Shown: positions 1 to 7,844, counted from the stretch's first letter. The stretch is 11,071 nt of DNA from Syntrophaceae bacterium (GCA_919902745.1 CAKKRN010000175.1:1-11071), one strand, 5' to 3'. Made by a program: numbers and translations. Notes: generated by a model not told the origin, from the letters alone.

Positions 1-1069
1 CGGCGACTCCCTGGAAGGTGACCCGGCCTTTGATCACATTGGCGCCCTTTTTGATCTCCGGGTTTTCCTTCATCGCCCTCTTCCAGCCCTTGTTTGCGAT
101 CTCGACCGCATAGGGGAGGGTGGCGTTCGTCAGGGCCAGCGTGGAGGTTTTCGCGACGGCGCCCGGCATATTTCCCACACAATAATGGATGATCCCGTCG
201 ATCGTGTAGATCGGCTCCTTGTGCGTCGTCGCCCTGGAGGTTTCGAAACAGCCCCCCTGATCGATGGCCACATCCACCAGGACCGATCCTTTTTTCATGA
301 GTTTAAGCATGTCGCGCGTGACGAGCTTCGGCGCCTTGGCGCCGGGGATCAAAACGGAGCCGATCACCGCGTCCGCCTCCCGGATCAGCCTGCGGATGGT
401 ATCCGGCGAGGAGATCAGCAGGAAGCAGTTCTTCGGCATGACATCGGAGAGATAGCGGAGTCGCGACAAACAGGAGTCGACGACATAGACCCTGGCGCCC
501 AGGCCGCAGGCCATCTTTGCGGCGTGCGTGCCGACCGTTCCCGCGCCGATCACGAGGACCGTCGCCGGTTCGACGCCCGGAACGCCGCCGAGAAGAACGC
601 CCTCTCCGCCGTATTCCATCTCGAGGTACTTGGCGGCCTCCTGGATCGCCATCCGGCCTGCGACCTCGCTCATCGGGATGAGCAGCGGGAGCGATCCGTC
701 CGCCTTCTGGATCGTCTCGTAGGCGATAGCGATGGATTTGGATTCGATCATTGCCCTCGTCAGCGCCTCATTCGCGGCCAGATGGAAAAAGGTGAAGACG
801 ATCTGATCCTTGCGGATCCATTTGTACTCGGAAGGCATCGGTTCTTTCACATGCATGACCATGTCGGAACGGTCGTAGATCTCCTTTGCGGTCTTGACGA
901 TCTCGGCGCCGGCGGCGACGTAGGCCTTGTCCTCGAAACCGCTGCCCGAACCCGCGCCCTTTTCAACGAGGGGCGTGTGGCCATGGTCCTTCAGGACCTC
1001 GACGCCGGCCGGCGTCATGGACACGCGGTTTTCCTCAATCTTGATCTCTTTCAAAATCCCTGCAATCAT
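1..1069 (-). CDS. ald: Alanine dehydrogenase (3' end beyond window)
   Basis: Catalyses reversible NAD-dependent oxidative deamination of L-alanine to pyruvate and ammonium in the cytoplasm. 356 codons are visible; the family is about 370 residues, so roughly the last 15 are lost past the window edge. The N-terminus MIAGILKEIK with R15 is typical. The substrate and catalytic residues K75 (in MHVKEP) and H96 (in FFHLAAN) are present, the NAD-binding glycine motif IGAGTVG lies at 174-180, and the catalytic aspartate D270 sits in DVAIDQGG. The start ATG at 1069 has GGGAGG five bases upstream. It follows phnW by 54 bases on the same strand and probably shares its transcript, which suggests a role in recycling the alanine or pyruvate used by PhnW. 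The identification is firm; the coupling is inferred. Confidence 0.97.
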   Translation of the reverse strand, partial: MIAGILKEIKIEENRVSMTPAGVEVLKDHGHTPLVEKGAGSGSGFEDKAYVAAGAEIVKTAKEIYDRSDMVMHVKEPMPSEYKWIRKDQIVFTFFHLAANEALTRAMIESKSIAIAYETIQKADGSLPLLIPMSEVAGRMAIQEAAKYLEMEYGGEGVLLGGVPGVEPATVLVIGAGTVGTHAAKMACGLGARVYVVDSCLSRLRYLSDVMPKNCFLLISSPDTIRRLIREADAVIGSVLIPGAKAPKLVTRDMLKLMKKGSVLVDVAIDQGGCFETSRATTHKEPIYTIDGIIHYCVGNMPGAVAKTSTLALTNATLPYAVEIANKGWKRAMKENPEIKKGANVIKGRVTFQGVA

Positions 1070-1103
1070 CTCATCCTCCCGCAATGTGATAGGATCTGTT
1101 CAG

Positions 1104-1122
1104 AAATTTTTTTGAAAAATTT
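1104..1122. repeat. AT-only inverted repeat between phnW and ald
   Basis: AAATTTTT and AAAAATTT form a perfect 8-base inverted repeat around a 3-base spacer just after the phnW stop codon. It has no GC pairs, so as RNA it would be a weak hairpin. It could be an mRNA processing or attenuation point between the two genes, or simply an AT-rich spacer. I do not call it a terminator. Confidence 0.4.
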
Positions 1123-1123
1123 T

Positions 1124-2242
1124 TTACCCTTGCCAGAACATCGATGCCGCAATGGTTTTGACGAGCCTCTCCATGTCGGTCGGGTATACGTCGCCGATGT
1201 TGCCGATCCGGAATGCGCTGGCCTTGGAAACCTTGCCCGGATAGATCACGAATCCCCTGGTCTTCAGCTTGTCGTAGAACGTTCGGAAGTCATACTTCCC
1301 GCTTTCCGGACTGTAGAAGGAGGTGATGAAGTGCCCCTGGAAGGCGTCCGGGAGGAGGGTGCGGAATCCGAGCCCCCTCATGCCGTCCACCAGGGTCCGG
1401 TGGTTGGCCCGGTAACGCTCCGTCCGCTTCGCGACGCCGCCTTCCTCGTCCAGTTCCTGCAGCGCCTGATGGAAGGCCCGGACGACGTGGGTCGGCGAGG
1501 TGTAGCGCCACTTCCCCTTGTCGTTCTCCATCGTGTTCCACTGATCGTAGAGATCCAGGGAGAGCGAACGGGCCCGGCCCTTGCAGGTCATCATCAGCTC
1601 CCGGTCGGCAATGATGAAACCAAACCCGGGGACCCCCTGGATGCACTTGTTCGCGCTGCTGACGATGAAGTCGATGTCGAGCGCCTCGATGTCCATCGGG
1701 ATGCCGCCGAAGCTGCTCATCGCATCCACGATGAAGATCTTGCCGTGTCTCTTCACGATCTTCCCGATCTCGGCGATGGGGTTCAGCATGCCGGTGGTCG
1801 TTTCGGAATGAACGACGGCGACATGGGTGATCGCGCGGTCCGCCTTCAGCGTTGTCTCCAGCTTCTCCAGGTCGGGCGGATCCAGCTCCCCGCTGTCGTT
1901 GAAGACCACCGGGATCTTCAGGGTCTTTGCGATCTGCACGATCCGGTCCCCGTAGGCGCCGTTGGGAAGGACCAGCAGCTTGCCGTTTTCGGGAACGGCC
2001 GTGCCGATGATCGATTCCACCGAAAAGGTGCCGCTGCCCTGCATGAGGACGCAGGTGTATCGGTCCGTCTTGTCCGTTGCCAGCCGGACCAGCTTGTCCC
2101 GCACCTCCTGGACGATCGTTTTGTAATCGTCATCCCAGGTGCACCAGTCCCGGAGCATCGCGGCCTTCACGGTCTTGGTTGTCGATAGAGGGCCCGGCGT
2201 CAGTAACAGATAGGGATTATCCGGCAAACTTTTTATCTCCAT
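1124..2242 (-). CDS. phnW: 2-aminoethylphosphonate:pyruvate transaminase
   Basis: A PLP-dependent fold-type I enzyme that converts 2-aminoethylphosphonate plus pyruvate to phosphonoacetaldehyde plus L-alanine. With the start chosen here it is 372 residues, normal for PhnW. Seen are the N-terminal LLTPGPLS motif, [10 protein letters not shown], the [13 protein letters not shown] segment, D173 in VDAMSSFGG (pairs with the PLP ring nitrogen) and the PLP-binding lysine K199 in SSANKCIQG, followed by the SLDLYDQW and RIGNIGDV segments typical of PhnW rather than of alanine:glyoxylate transaminase. The frame can be read from an ATG at 2272, but the ATG at 2242 has a near-perfect AAGGAGGT ribosome site five bases upstream and fits the family N-terminus. 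No other phosphonate gene (phnX, phnA, phnY, ppm, ppd) is in the window, so the direction, catabolic or biosynthetic, cannot be settled here. Confidence 0.95.
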   Translation of the reverse strand: MEIKSLPDNPYLLLTPGPLSTTKTVKAAMLRDWCTWDDDYKTIVQEVRDKLVRLATDKTDRYTCVLMQGSGTFSVESIIGTAVPENGKLLVLPNGAYGDRIVQIAKTLKIPVVFNDSGELDPPDLEKLETTLKADRAITHVAVVHSETTTGMLNPIAEIGKIVKRHGKIFIVDAMSSFGGIPMDIEALDIDFIVSSANKCIQGVPGFGFIIADRELMMTCKGRARSLSLDLYDQWNTMENDKGKWRYTSPTHVVRAFHQALQELDEEGGVAKRTERYRANHRTLVDGMRGLGFRTLLPDAFQGHFITSFYSPESGKYDFRTFYDKLKTRGFVIYPGKVSKASAFRIGNIGDVYPTDMERLVKTIAASMFWQG

Positions 2243-2245
2243 ATC

Positions 2246-2254
2246 AACCTCCTT
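2246..2254 (-). promoter_or_regulatory. Strong ribosome binding site of phnW
   Basis: AAGGAGGTT on the minus strand, with GGAGG five bases before the ATG at 2242. It is close to a full anti-16S match and is the best such site in the window. It decides the start of phnW in favour of 2242 over the in-frame ATG at 2272. Confidence 0.85.
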
Positions 2255-2304
2255 GCGCATCGGTGGATTCATTCAAAAGATCCAATGAAATCATTTCCAT
2301 AGTG

Positions 2305-2364
2305 ATCATATAATCCTATCTATACCTTCCGTAATATAAGTCAAACGAATAATAATCATATAAT
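2305..2364. repeat. Pair of identical 10-base repeats upstream of phnW
   Basis: ATCATATAAT occurs at 2305-2314 and again at 2355-2364, in the same orientation and exactly 50 bases apart. The pair brackets the candidate phnW promoter: the near copy covers the predicted transcription start and the far copy lies near -50. A short inverted repeat, ATAAC-5-GTTAT, is at 2367-2381. The arrangement would fit a two-site operator, but the region is AT-rich and chance remains possible. Confidence 0.4.
2317..2344 (-). promoter_or_regulatory. Candidate sigma70 promoter of phnW-ald
   Basis: Minus strand TTGACT (2344-2339), 16-base spacer, TAGATA (2322-2317), giving a predicted start near 2310 and a leader of about 68 bases. 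The -35 box is good and the -10 box is poor (three of six), but the same TAGATA appears in the rfaE1 promoter. The whole gap 2243-2471 is AT-rich compared with its surroundings and holds no gene I can support. Confidence 0.4.
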
Positions 2365-2471
2365 TGATAACAATCGGTTATTTATAAGACGGGGCGGAAT
2401 TGCGTTTCAAAAAGCGGCAGGTCCGGTCGGAAGGGCGAGAGAGGCGGCGGATAGCGCGAAAACAGTACCGA

Positions 2472-3848
2472 TCAGATGACTTCGGCAAACAGGTCATAAT
2501 CGTCGGCGGCGGTAATCCGGCAGGCGACGATCTGTCCCACCTCCGGATCCCCTCCCCGAAGATGGGTCGCCCCGTCGATTTCGGGGGCCTGGCGGCGACA
2601 CCTTCCGATGCGGGTGAACCCGTCCAGTTCGCCTGGCCCCTCGACGAGGATCTCCTGTCGCGTGCCGATCAGCGCGCTGTTGATCTCCCGGGAGATCAAC
2701 GCCTGTTCCTCCATCACGAGGCCGCGGCGCCGTTCCTTTTCCCTTTCGGAGATCCGCGAAGGCAGGGCCGCGGCCTCCGTCCCCTCCTCCCGGGAGTAGG
2801 GAAAGACCCCGAGATGGTCAAAGCGGGTCTCCCGGACGAAAGAGAGGAGCTTCCCGAACCGGCGGGGGGTCTCCCCCGGAAAGCCGACGATCAGCGAGGT
2901 CCGCAGGGCGACATCGGGAATGACCTCACGGGCGTGCGCGATGACCTTGCGGATCAGCGCGTTGTCCCCCCGCCGGTGCATCGCGGTGAGGATCGCATCA
3001 TCGCTGTGCTGGATGGGGATATCCAGGTAGCGGCAGACCTTCTCTTCCTCGGCAATCGTCCGGAGGAGCTCCTCCGTCAGACGGGCGGGGTAGGTGTAGA
3101 GGAGGCGGATCCAGGAAAGCCCGTCGACGGCGGCCAGCTCCCGGAGGAGCCGGCTCAGGGTCGGTTTGCCCTTCCGGTCGAGGCCGTAGGCCGTCGTATC
3201 CTGGGCGGTGACGATCAGTTCGCGGACCCCCCTTGCGGCCAGATCTTCCGCCTCGCTGAGGATGTCGTCGATGGTTCGGCTCCGGGCCTTGCCTCGGATG
3301 GAGGGGATCACGCAGTAGGAGCAGCGGTTGGAACAGCCATCGGCGATCTTGATGTAGGCGCTGTGAGCCGTGGATGAGATCAGCCGTCTGTGGCCGGCGT
3401 TCATCAGGAAGGTCGGCCGGCCGATGACGGAGCGTCTCCGTCGGTCGGTTTTGGGGAGAGTCAGCAGTCGGTCCAGATGTCGGCCGATATGGGGCGTCTC
3501 GGCCGTGCCTAAGAAGAGATCGACCTCCGGCAGCGCCTCTTCCAGTTCCTTCCCGTAGCGCTGCGGGAGACAGCCGGTGACGACCAGGTGCGAGCAGGGG
3601 CCCTTTCTCCCCGCCTTCCAGGCAGCCGCCCGGAGGATCTCTGCGATCGCCTCCTCCCGGGCGGGGAGGATAAAGGCGCAGGTGTTGATCAGGATGACGG
3701 AGGCCTCCTCCGGCCGGTCCGTCAGCAGATAGCCTGATTCGGCAAGGATGCCCCCCATGACCTCGGAATCGACCTGATTTTTGGGACAGCCGAGGCTGAT
3801 GATGTGGACATTTTTTACAACCATGTGGAGGATATTCTTTCTGCCCAT
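2472..3848 (-). CDS. rimO: Ribosomal protein S12 methylthiotransferase RimO
   Basis: A radical-SAM enzyme that inserts a methylthio group on a conserved aspartate of ribosomal protein S12. From the ATG at 3848 it has 458 residues, the family size. The N-terminal methylthiotransferase domain has its three cluster cysteines at C21 (SLGCPKN), C57 (NTCAF) and C93 (TGCLPQ). The radical-SAM motif CSNRCSYC has C172, C176 and C179. A TRAM-like RNA-binding domain fills about the last 65 residues. The segments ADGCSNRC and DIPIQHSDD point to RimO rather than MiaB. The start is uncertain: neither the ATG at 3848 nor the in-frame ATG at 3824 (residue 9) has a clear ribosome site; 3824 gives the more usual short lead before SLGCPKN. 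It follows ftsK by 36 bases and appears to be the last gene of the plsC operon. Confidence 0.96.
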   Translation of the reverse strand: MGRKNILHMVVKNVHIISLGCPKNQVDSEVMGGILAESGYLLTDRPEEASVILINTCAFILPAREEAIAEILRAAAWKAGRKGPCSHLVVTGCLPQRYGKELEEALPEVDLFLGTAETPHIGRHLDRLLTLPKTDRRRRSVIGRPTFLMNAGHRRLISSTAHSAYIKIADGCSNRCSYCVIPSIRGKARSRTIDDILSEAEDLAARGVRELIVTAQDTTAYGLDRKGKPTLSRLLRELAAVDGLSWIRLLYTYPARLTEELLRTIAEEEKVCRYLDIPIQHSDDAILTAMHRRGDNALIRKVIAHAREVIPDVALRTSLIVGFPGETPRRFGKLLSFVRETRFDHLGVFPYSREEGTEAAALPSRISEREKERRRGLVMEEQALISREINSALIGTRQEILVEGPGELDGFTRIGRCRRQAPEIDGATHLRGGDPEVGQIVACRITAADDYDLFAEVI

Positions 3849-3861
3849 GAAGCCCGGGCAG
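3841..3861 (-). promoter_or_regulatory. Hairpin over the annotated rimO start
   Basis: On the minus strand CTGCCC and GGGCAG form a perfect 6-base GC-rich stem with a 9-base loop. The ATG at 3848 falls at the loop-stem edge. It is not followed by a T-run, so it does not look like a terminator. It might limit rimO translation, or indicate that translation starts at the ATG at 3824, downstream of the stem. Confidence 0.35.
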
Positions 3862-3884
3862 TCGCCGAGGCGAGGCTTTTTATA

Positions 3885-6176
3885 TCAATGCGGGATCTTC
3901 CGCGCAAGAACCTTCCTCGGTTTGGCGCCGTCCGCGGGGCCGACAACGCCCTCCGCCTCCATCCGTTCGATGATCCGGGCCGCCCGGTTGTAGCCGATCT
4001 TCATGTACCGCTGCACGAGCGAGATCGACGCCTGTCCCAGATCGGTCACGAGCTCGACCGCCTCGTCGTATTTCTCGTCAAAATCCCCGTCCGGTTTTCC
4101 CCCCTCGATTGCCCCGGGTCCGAACTCCGCGATCGACTCATCGTAGGCGGGTTTCCCCTGCTTTTTCACGAAATCGACGATCCGTTCGATCTCCCGATCC
4201 GAGACGTACGGGCCGTGGATCCGTGTCAGCCGGGAGCTGCCGGGGGGGATGAAGAGCATGTCCCCGTCCCCGAGGAGCTTGTCCGCGCCGAGCTGGTCGA
4301 GGATGGTCCGCGAGTCCACCTTGGAGGAGACCTTGAACGAGATCCGGGTGGGGAAGTTTGCCTTGATGATCCCCGTAATCACGTCCACGGATGGGCGCTG
4401 GGTCGCCAGGATCAGGTGGATCCCGGCGGCCCTTGCCATCTGGGCGAGGCGGGTCAGCGATTCCTCCACATTCCGCTGGGCGACCATCATCAGATCCGCG
4501 AGCTCGTCGATGATGACGACGATGTAGGGGAGTCGTTCGGGAAGCGGTTCGTTCTTCCGGAATGCCTTTTCCGCCGCCTTTCTAACTGGGCTCCCACCCG
4601 GAACGGCCTCCATCGGTTCTTCCGCCTCTTCCCAGCCGACCCTTCCGGTTTCGGGGGGGGGCGGGGGGGCCGGTGCAGGCGCCTTTCCGGCGCGCAACTG
4701 GTTGTACGCCTCGATGCTCTTCACCCCCATTTCACAGATGATCCGGTAGCGGCGCTCCATCTCCTCGACAGCCCAGCGGAGGACAAGGGAGGCCTTCTTC
4801 GGATCGACGACAACCGGATGGAGGAGGTGGGGTATCCCTTCATAGCCCGACAGTTCCAGCCGCTTGGGGTCGATCATGATGAATTTGACCTCGTCCGGCG
4901 GCGCCTTGAAGAGGATGCTGCAGATCATCGCGTTCAGGGAGACGCTCTTGCCGGAGCCGGTCGTCCCGGCGATCAGCAGGTGGGGCATGCGGATCAGGTC
5001 GGTGATCACGGGGGCGCCCACGATGTCTTCGCCGAGGGCGATGGGGAGGCGATAGGACGATTCCCGGAAGGCGGCATGGTCGAGAACGTCCCGCAGGCTG
5101 ACCGGCTCCCGTTCCTGGTTGGGGATCTCGATGCCGATCGCCCCTCTGCCCGGGATGGGGGCGATGATCCGGATGCTCGGGGCGCGCAGCGCCAGAGCCA
5201 GGTCATCGGAGAGATTCGTGATCTTGTTGATCTTGACGCCCGGGGCGGGTTCGAGCTCATACATGGTGATCACCGGGCCGGGTTTTACCTCCACCACCTT
5301 CCCGTCGACGCCGAAGTCGGAGAGCTTTTTCTCGAGGATGCGGGAGTTGGCGATCAAGGTTTCCCGTTTGATCCTCGTATCCTTCCTCTCCACATGGTCA
5401 AGGAGGGTCAGCGGCGGCAGCTTGAACTTGCCGTTCAACCGGCTTGCAAAATCGAAATGGGTCTGCTCCGCCTTTGCCAACTTTTCCTTGAGGGTTTGCC
5501 GCTTCGTCTCCTTGATGATCGGGGCGGTCGCCGCAGCAGGTCTGCCGGCGGTGGGCGCTTCGCGTTTCCTTCCGAACCTCTCCCGGCAGCGGTCAAGCAA
5601 GTATCCGGCCGTTCGTGCGGTTGCCCCGGCGGCGGCGGCCGATTTTCCGGCAAAGGAGACAACGGAAAAATCGAACAGGATCATCAGCGCGACAATCAAA
5701 ATCAGGCCGAGCACGATCAGGGACCCGGCCAGACGCAGGTAGGCGTTGAGAAATCTCGCCGTGACCGTTCCCAGCAACCCGCCTGCTTGCAGCGGAATGC
5801 CGTAGATCTCGATATCCCCGATCAGCAGCGCAATCATCCCGGAGGCGGCAAAGACCAAGCCGGTCGTCCCTGCCGCAGCAGCGGCGCCGATTCGGAATTG
5901 GGGGTCGCGGAAATACCGGAGGGCGGCGACCAGCAGCAGGACCGGCAGCCAGATGATGCCCACCCCCATGAACCAGATCAGCGTGTCGGCGGTAAACGAA
6001 CCGACGGAGCCGGTCAGGTTATGGATGGAAACGCTCTCCGGACCGTAATAATGCCTCAGGGAGGGGTCGAGGGGATGGTAGGAGAGAAGGGCGAGCAGCA
6101 GAAAAACGGCGAGGGCCAGGCAACTCAACCCGGCGATTTCCGCGGCCCGTTTCTGGGAAGGCGATTTCTCATTCAT
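3885..6176 (-). CDS. ftsK: DNA translocase FtsK (SpoIIIE/FtsK family)
   Basis: A septum-located, membrane-anchored ATPase that pumps chromosomal DNA during division. It has 763 residues. An N-terminal membrane part, with hydrophobic stretches near 17-32, 66-86, 97-119 and 152-170, is followed by a basic, alanine-rich linker (about 178-250). The motor has Walker A GTTGSGKS at 404-411, Walker B IVVIIDEL with D557 and E558, and ATQRPS at 591-596. A C-terminal winged-helix gamma domain (about 700-763, with QRYMKIGYNRAARI) is the family's DNA-orienting module. An odd proline- and alanine-rich insertion lies at about 497-548, before Walker B, encoded by C7 and C9 tracts. No clear ribosome site precedes the ATG at 6176; it starts 27 bases after uppP. 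Identification is firm. Confidence 0.97.
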   Translation of the reverse strand: MNEKSPSQKRAAEIAGLSCLALAVFLLLALLSYHPLDPSLRHYYGPESVSIHNLTGSVGSFTADTLIWFMGVGIIWLPVLLLVAALRYFRDPQFRIGAAAAAGTTGLVFAASGMIALLIGDIEIYGIPLQAGGLLGTVTARFLNAYLRLAGSLIVLGLILIVALMILFDFSVVSFAGKSAAAAGATARTAGYLLDRCRERFGRKREAPTAGRPAAATAPIIKETKRQTLKEKLAKAEQTHFDFASRLNGKFKLPPLTLLDHVERKDTRIKRETLIANSRILEKKLSDFGVDGKVVEVKPGPVITMYELEPAPGVKINKITNLSDDLALALRAPSIRIIAPIPGRGAIGIEIPNQEREPVSLRDVLDHAAFRESSYRLPIALGEDIVGAPVITDLIRMPHLLIAGTTGSGKSVSLNAMICSILFKAPPDEVKFIMIDPKRLELSGYEGIPHLLHPVVVDPKKASLVLRWAVEEMERRYRIICEMGVKSIEAYNQLRAGKAPAPAPPPPPETGRVGWEEAEEPMEAVPGGSPVRKAAEKAFRKNEPLPERLPYIVVIIDELADLMMVAQRNVEESLTRLAQMARAAGIHLILATQRPSVDVITGIIKANFPTRISFKVSSKVDSRTILDQLGADKLLGDGDMLFIPPGSSRLTRIHGPYVSDREIERIVDFVKKQGKPAYDESIAEFGPGAIEGGKPDGDFDEKYDEAVELVTDLGQASISLVQRYMKIGYNRAARIIERMEAEGVVGPADGAKPRKVLARKIPH
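4653..4669. repeat. Double homopolymer tract (G9-C-G7) inside ftsK
   Basis: On the plus strand nine Gs, one C and seven Gs; on the coding strand of ftsK this is C7-G-C9, encoding the proline run at about residues 504-508. Such tracts are prone to slippage in replication and to sequencing error. The frame is intact in this assembly, because the Walker B motif and gamma domain follow in phase. Confidence 0.9.
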
Positions 6177-6203
6177 TTTTCACACGAACGGTTCTTGGTC
6201 TTG

Positions 6204-7034
6204 TTATCCCATCCCCCGGATGATCAGGGTGGCGGCGCCGACAAACCAGCAGTAGTATGCAAAAAGGCTGAGGCCTGTTTTATTGATGATCGCAAAGAGG
6301 AGTTTCAGGGAGAGAAGCCCCGTTACTGCGGCCGCGAGGAAGCCGGCGCCCAGGGCGGGCAGGTCGCTCGCGGGAAGCCGCAGCAGGTCGGCCGATTTCA
6401 GGATGACGGCGCCGCTGATCGCCGGAATGGAGAGCAGAAAGGAAAACGTTGCCGACGTCTTCCGCTCCAGTCCCCGGAAGATCCCGAAGGTGATCGTGGA
6501 ACCCGAACGGGAGATCCCCGGGATGAGGGCGACGGCCTGAACGAGGCCGAGGACGATCCCGTCCGTCAGGTTCATCTCCCCCTTCCGTCTTTGGTTCGTT
6601 TTCACCCGGTCCGAAAGGAAGAGCAGGATCCCCGTGATGAAAAGCATGCAGGCCGTCGTTTCCACCGATTCGAAAAGGCGCTCGATCCGGTCCTTGAACA
6701 GGATGCCGATCACACCCGTCAGGAACGTGGCGATCGCGAGCAACAAGACCATCCTGCGGTTGGCGGCTTTCTCGCCGGTATCGGCCCCCGGCGCGTTTTC
6801 CGCCTGCCCTTTGCCGGGCAACAGCGAGACAAGGAGTTCCCCGATCTCCCGTCTCAGGAAGAAGACGACGGCCAGCAGCGTTCCGAGGTGGAGGAGCACG
6901 TCAAAGGCGACATCCGGCTGCCGGAATCCCGGGATCAGCGCGGGGACGATGACCAGATGGGCTGAACTGCTGACCGGCAGCGGTTCCGTAAGCCCCTGAA
7001 CGATACCCAGAATGACGGCTTCCATCAGGGTCAT
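6204..7034 (-). CDS. uppP: Undecaprenyl-diphosphatase UppP (BacA family)
   Basis: An integral membrane phosphatase that converts undecaprenyl diphosphate to the monophosphate, recycling the lipid carrier for peptidoglycan and O-antigen synthesis; overexpression of family members gives bacitracin resistance. It has 276 residues and is hydrophobic throughout. Both family motifs are present: QGLTEPLPVSSSAH at 13-26 with catalytic E17, and PGISRSGST at 172-180 with R176. A charged loop at about 72-94 separates the first helices from the next. The ATG at 7034 overlaps the plsC stop (ATGA) and has AAAGGAG five bases upstream; the ATG three codons later is less well placed. The overlap means it is translationally coupled to plsC, which joins two envelope lipid genes in one unit. 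Confidence 0.97.
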   Translation of the reverse strand: MTLMEAVILGIVQGLTEPLPVSSSAHLVIVPALIPGFRQPDVAFDVLLHLGTLLAVVFFLRREIGELLVSLLPGKGQAENAPGADTGEKAANRRMVLLLAIATFLTGVIGILFKDRIERLFESVETTACMLFITGILLFLSDRVKTNQRRKGEMNLTDGIVLGLVQAVALIPGISRSGSTITFGIFRGLERKTSATFSFLLSIPAISGAVILKSADLLRLPASDLPALGAGFLAAAVTGLLSLKLLFAIINKTGLSLFAYYCWFVGAATLIIRGMG

Positions 7035-7786
7035 TGGGTCTCCTTTCCACGGCCTGTTGAGGGAGGCGTCCCGTCGGGGGCTCTGCCGTTGTCAACGTTA
7101 CGGATAATGGTGCCGCGGACCCGCTCAATGAGCTCGCCCCTCGTTTCAATCGTGTATCCGGAGACATCCACCGGCCGGTCGATGATCATCGTGATTCGTC
7201 CCGGTTTCACCTTCAGGGTCCGCTTCGGCATGATCTCGTGGGCGCCGATGATTGAAATGGGCACGATGGGGACCCCCGCCTGGATGGCGAGGTGGAACAG
7301 GCCCTGTTTGAACGGCCTGACCGTCCCGTCCTTGCTGCGGGTCCCTTCCGGGAAGGTGACCACCGATTTTCCCTCCCGGATCTTCTGCGCTGCCTCCTCC
7401 AGGCTTTTCATCGCCTTCTCGTGATTCTGCCGGTCGATTTCGATGTATCCGGCACTTTTCATGGCCTTGCCGAAGATCGGGATCTTGAAGAGTTCCTTCT
7501 TGACGATCCAGCGGAACTGTCCGGGGATGTGGGCCAGGACGATCAGGATGTCGAAATCGCTCTGGTGGTTGGCCATGAAGATCTGCGGCCGGTTCATCAG
7601 CACGTTTTCGCGGCCGATCACATTCACCTGGATGCCGGTGAGCCCGAGAAGCATCTTCGCCCACAGGCTGGCGATCTTGTGCGCCTTGTTCTCACCGGGG
7701 GAGATGAGCGGGAAGAGATAAGCGCACGTCGACATGAAGGCGGTGACGGCGACGGCAAGCATGACCAGCAGTGCGGAACGAACCAT
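7031..7786 (-). CDS. plsC: 1-acyl-sn-glycerol-3-phosphate acyltransferase
   Basis: Acylates lysophosphatidic acid at sn-2 to give phosphatidic acid, at the inner face of the cytoplasmic membrane. It has 251 residues with this start. A single N-terminal hydrophobic segment spans about 4-30. The acyltransferase motif I NHQSDFD (73-79, H74 and D79 being the HX4D pair) and motif III FPEGTRS (145-151) are intact, and a proline-containing VPIVPIS segment follows. The frame stays open to an ATG at 8092, but that would run across both divergent promoters and into rfaE1; the ATG at 7786 begins the hydrophobic segment and has CAGGAG six bases upstream. The exact acyl acceptor is inferred from the family; a related lyso-lipid acceptor cannot be excluded. 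Confidence 0.93.
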   Translation of the reverse strand: MVRSALLVMLAVAVTAFMSTCAYLFPLISPGENKAHKIASLWAKMLLGLTGIQVNVIGRENVLMNRPQIFMANHQSDFDILIVLAHIPGQFRWIVKKELFKIPIFGKAMKSAGYIEIDRQNHEKAMKSLEEAAQKIREGKSVVTFPEGTRSKDGTVRPFKQGLFHLAIQAGVPIVPISIIGAHEIMPKRTLKVKPGRITMIIDRPVDVSGYTIETRGELIERVRGTIIRNVDNGRAPDGTPPSTGRGKETQ

Positions 7787-7792
7787 GATCGG

Positions 7793-7798
7793 CTCCTG
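7793..7798 (-). promoter_or_regulatory. Ribosome binding site fixing the plsC start
   Basis: CAGGAG on the minus strand, six bases before the ATG at 7786. It supports a 251-residue protein and argues against the longer open frame that extends to 8092. Confidence 0.75.
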
Positions 7799-7844
7799 TC
7801 CTGGCGGATGGATGTCCCGGGGTGAACCCCCGATGACGCTGTTG

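Noticed and set aside
185..2188. Long plus-strand open frame (667 codons) opposite ald and phnW
   Set aside because: Same codon-phase effect as above: it is in register with both minus-strand genes, and both have intact catalytic residues.
2243..2272. Ten-residue longer phnW start at 2272
   Set aside because: The ribosome site AAGGAGGT lies inside that extension and points to the ATG at 2242.
2391..2471. Intrinsic terminator after rimO
   Set aside because: I looked for a GC stem followed by a T-run on the minus strand and found none; termination may be Rho-dependent or lie elsewhere.
2400..3377. Plus-strand open frame opposite rimO
   Set aside because: In register with rimO on the opposite strand; rimO carries all six cluster cysteines.
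3804..6965. Very long plus-strand open frame (1053 codons) opposite ftsK and uppP
   Set aside because: It shares codon boundaries with ftsK and uppP on the other strand, so it stays open simply because those GC-rich genes avoid TTA, CTA and TCA codons. Its translation is charged, low-complexity and resembles no family I know, while the minus-strand frames carry complete motifs.
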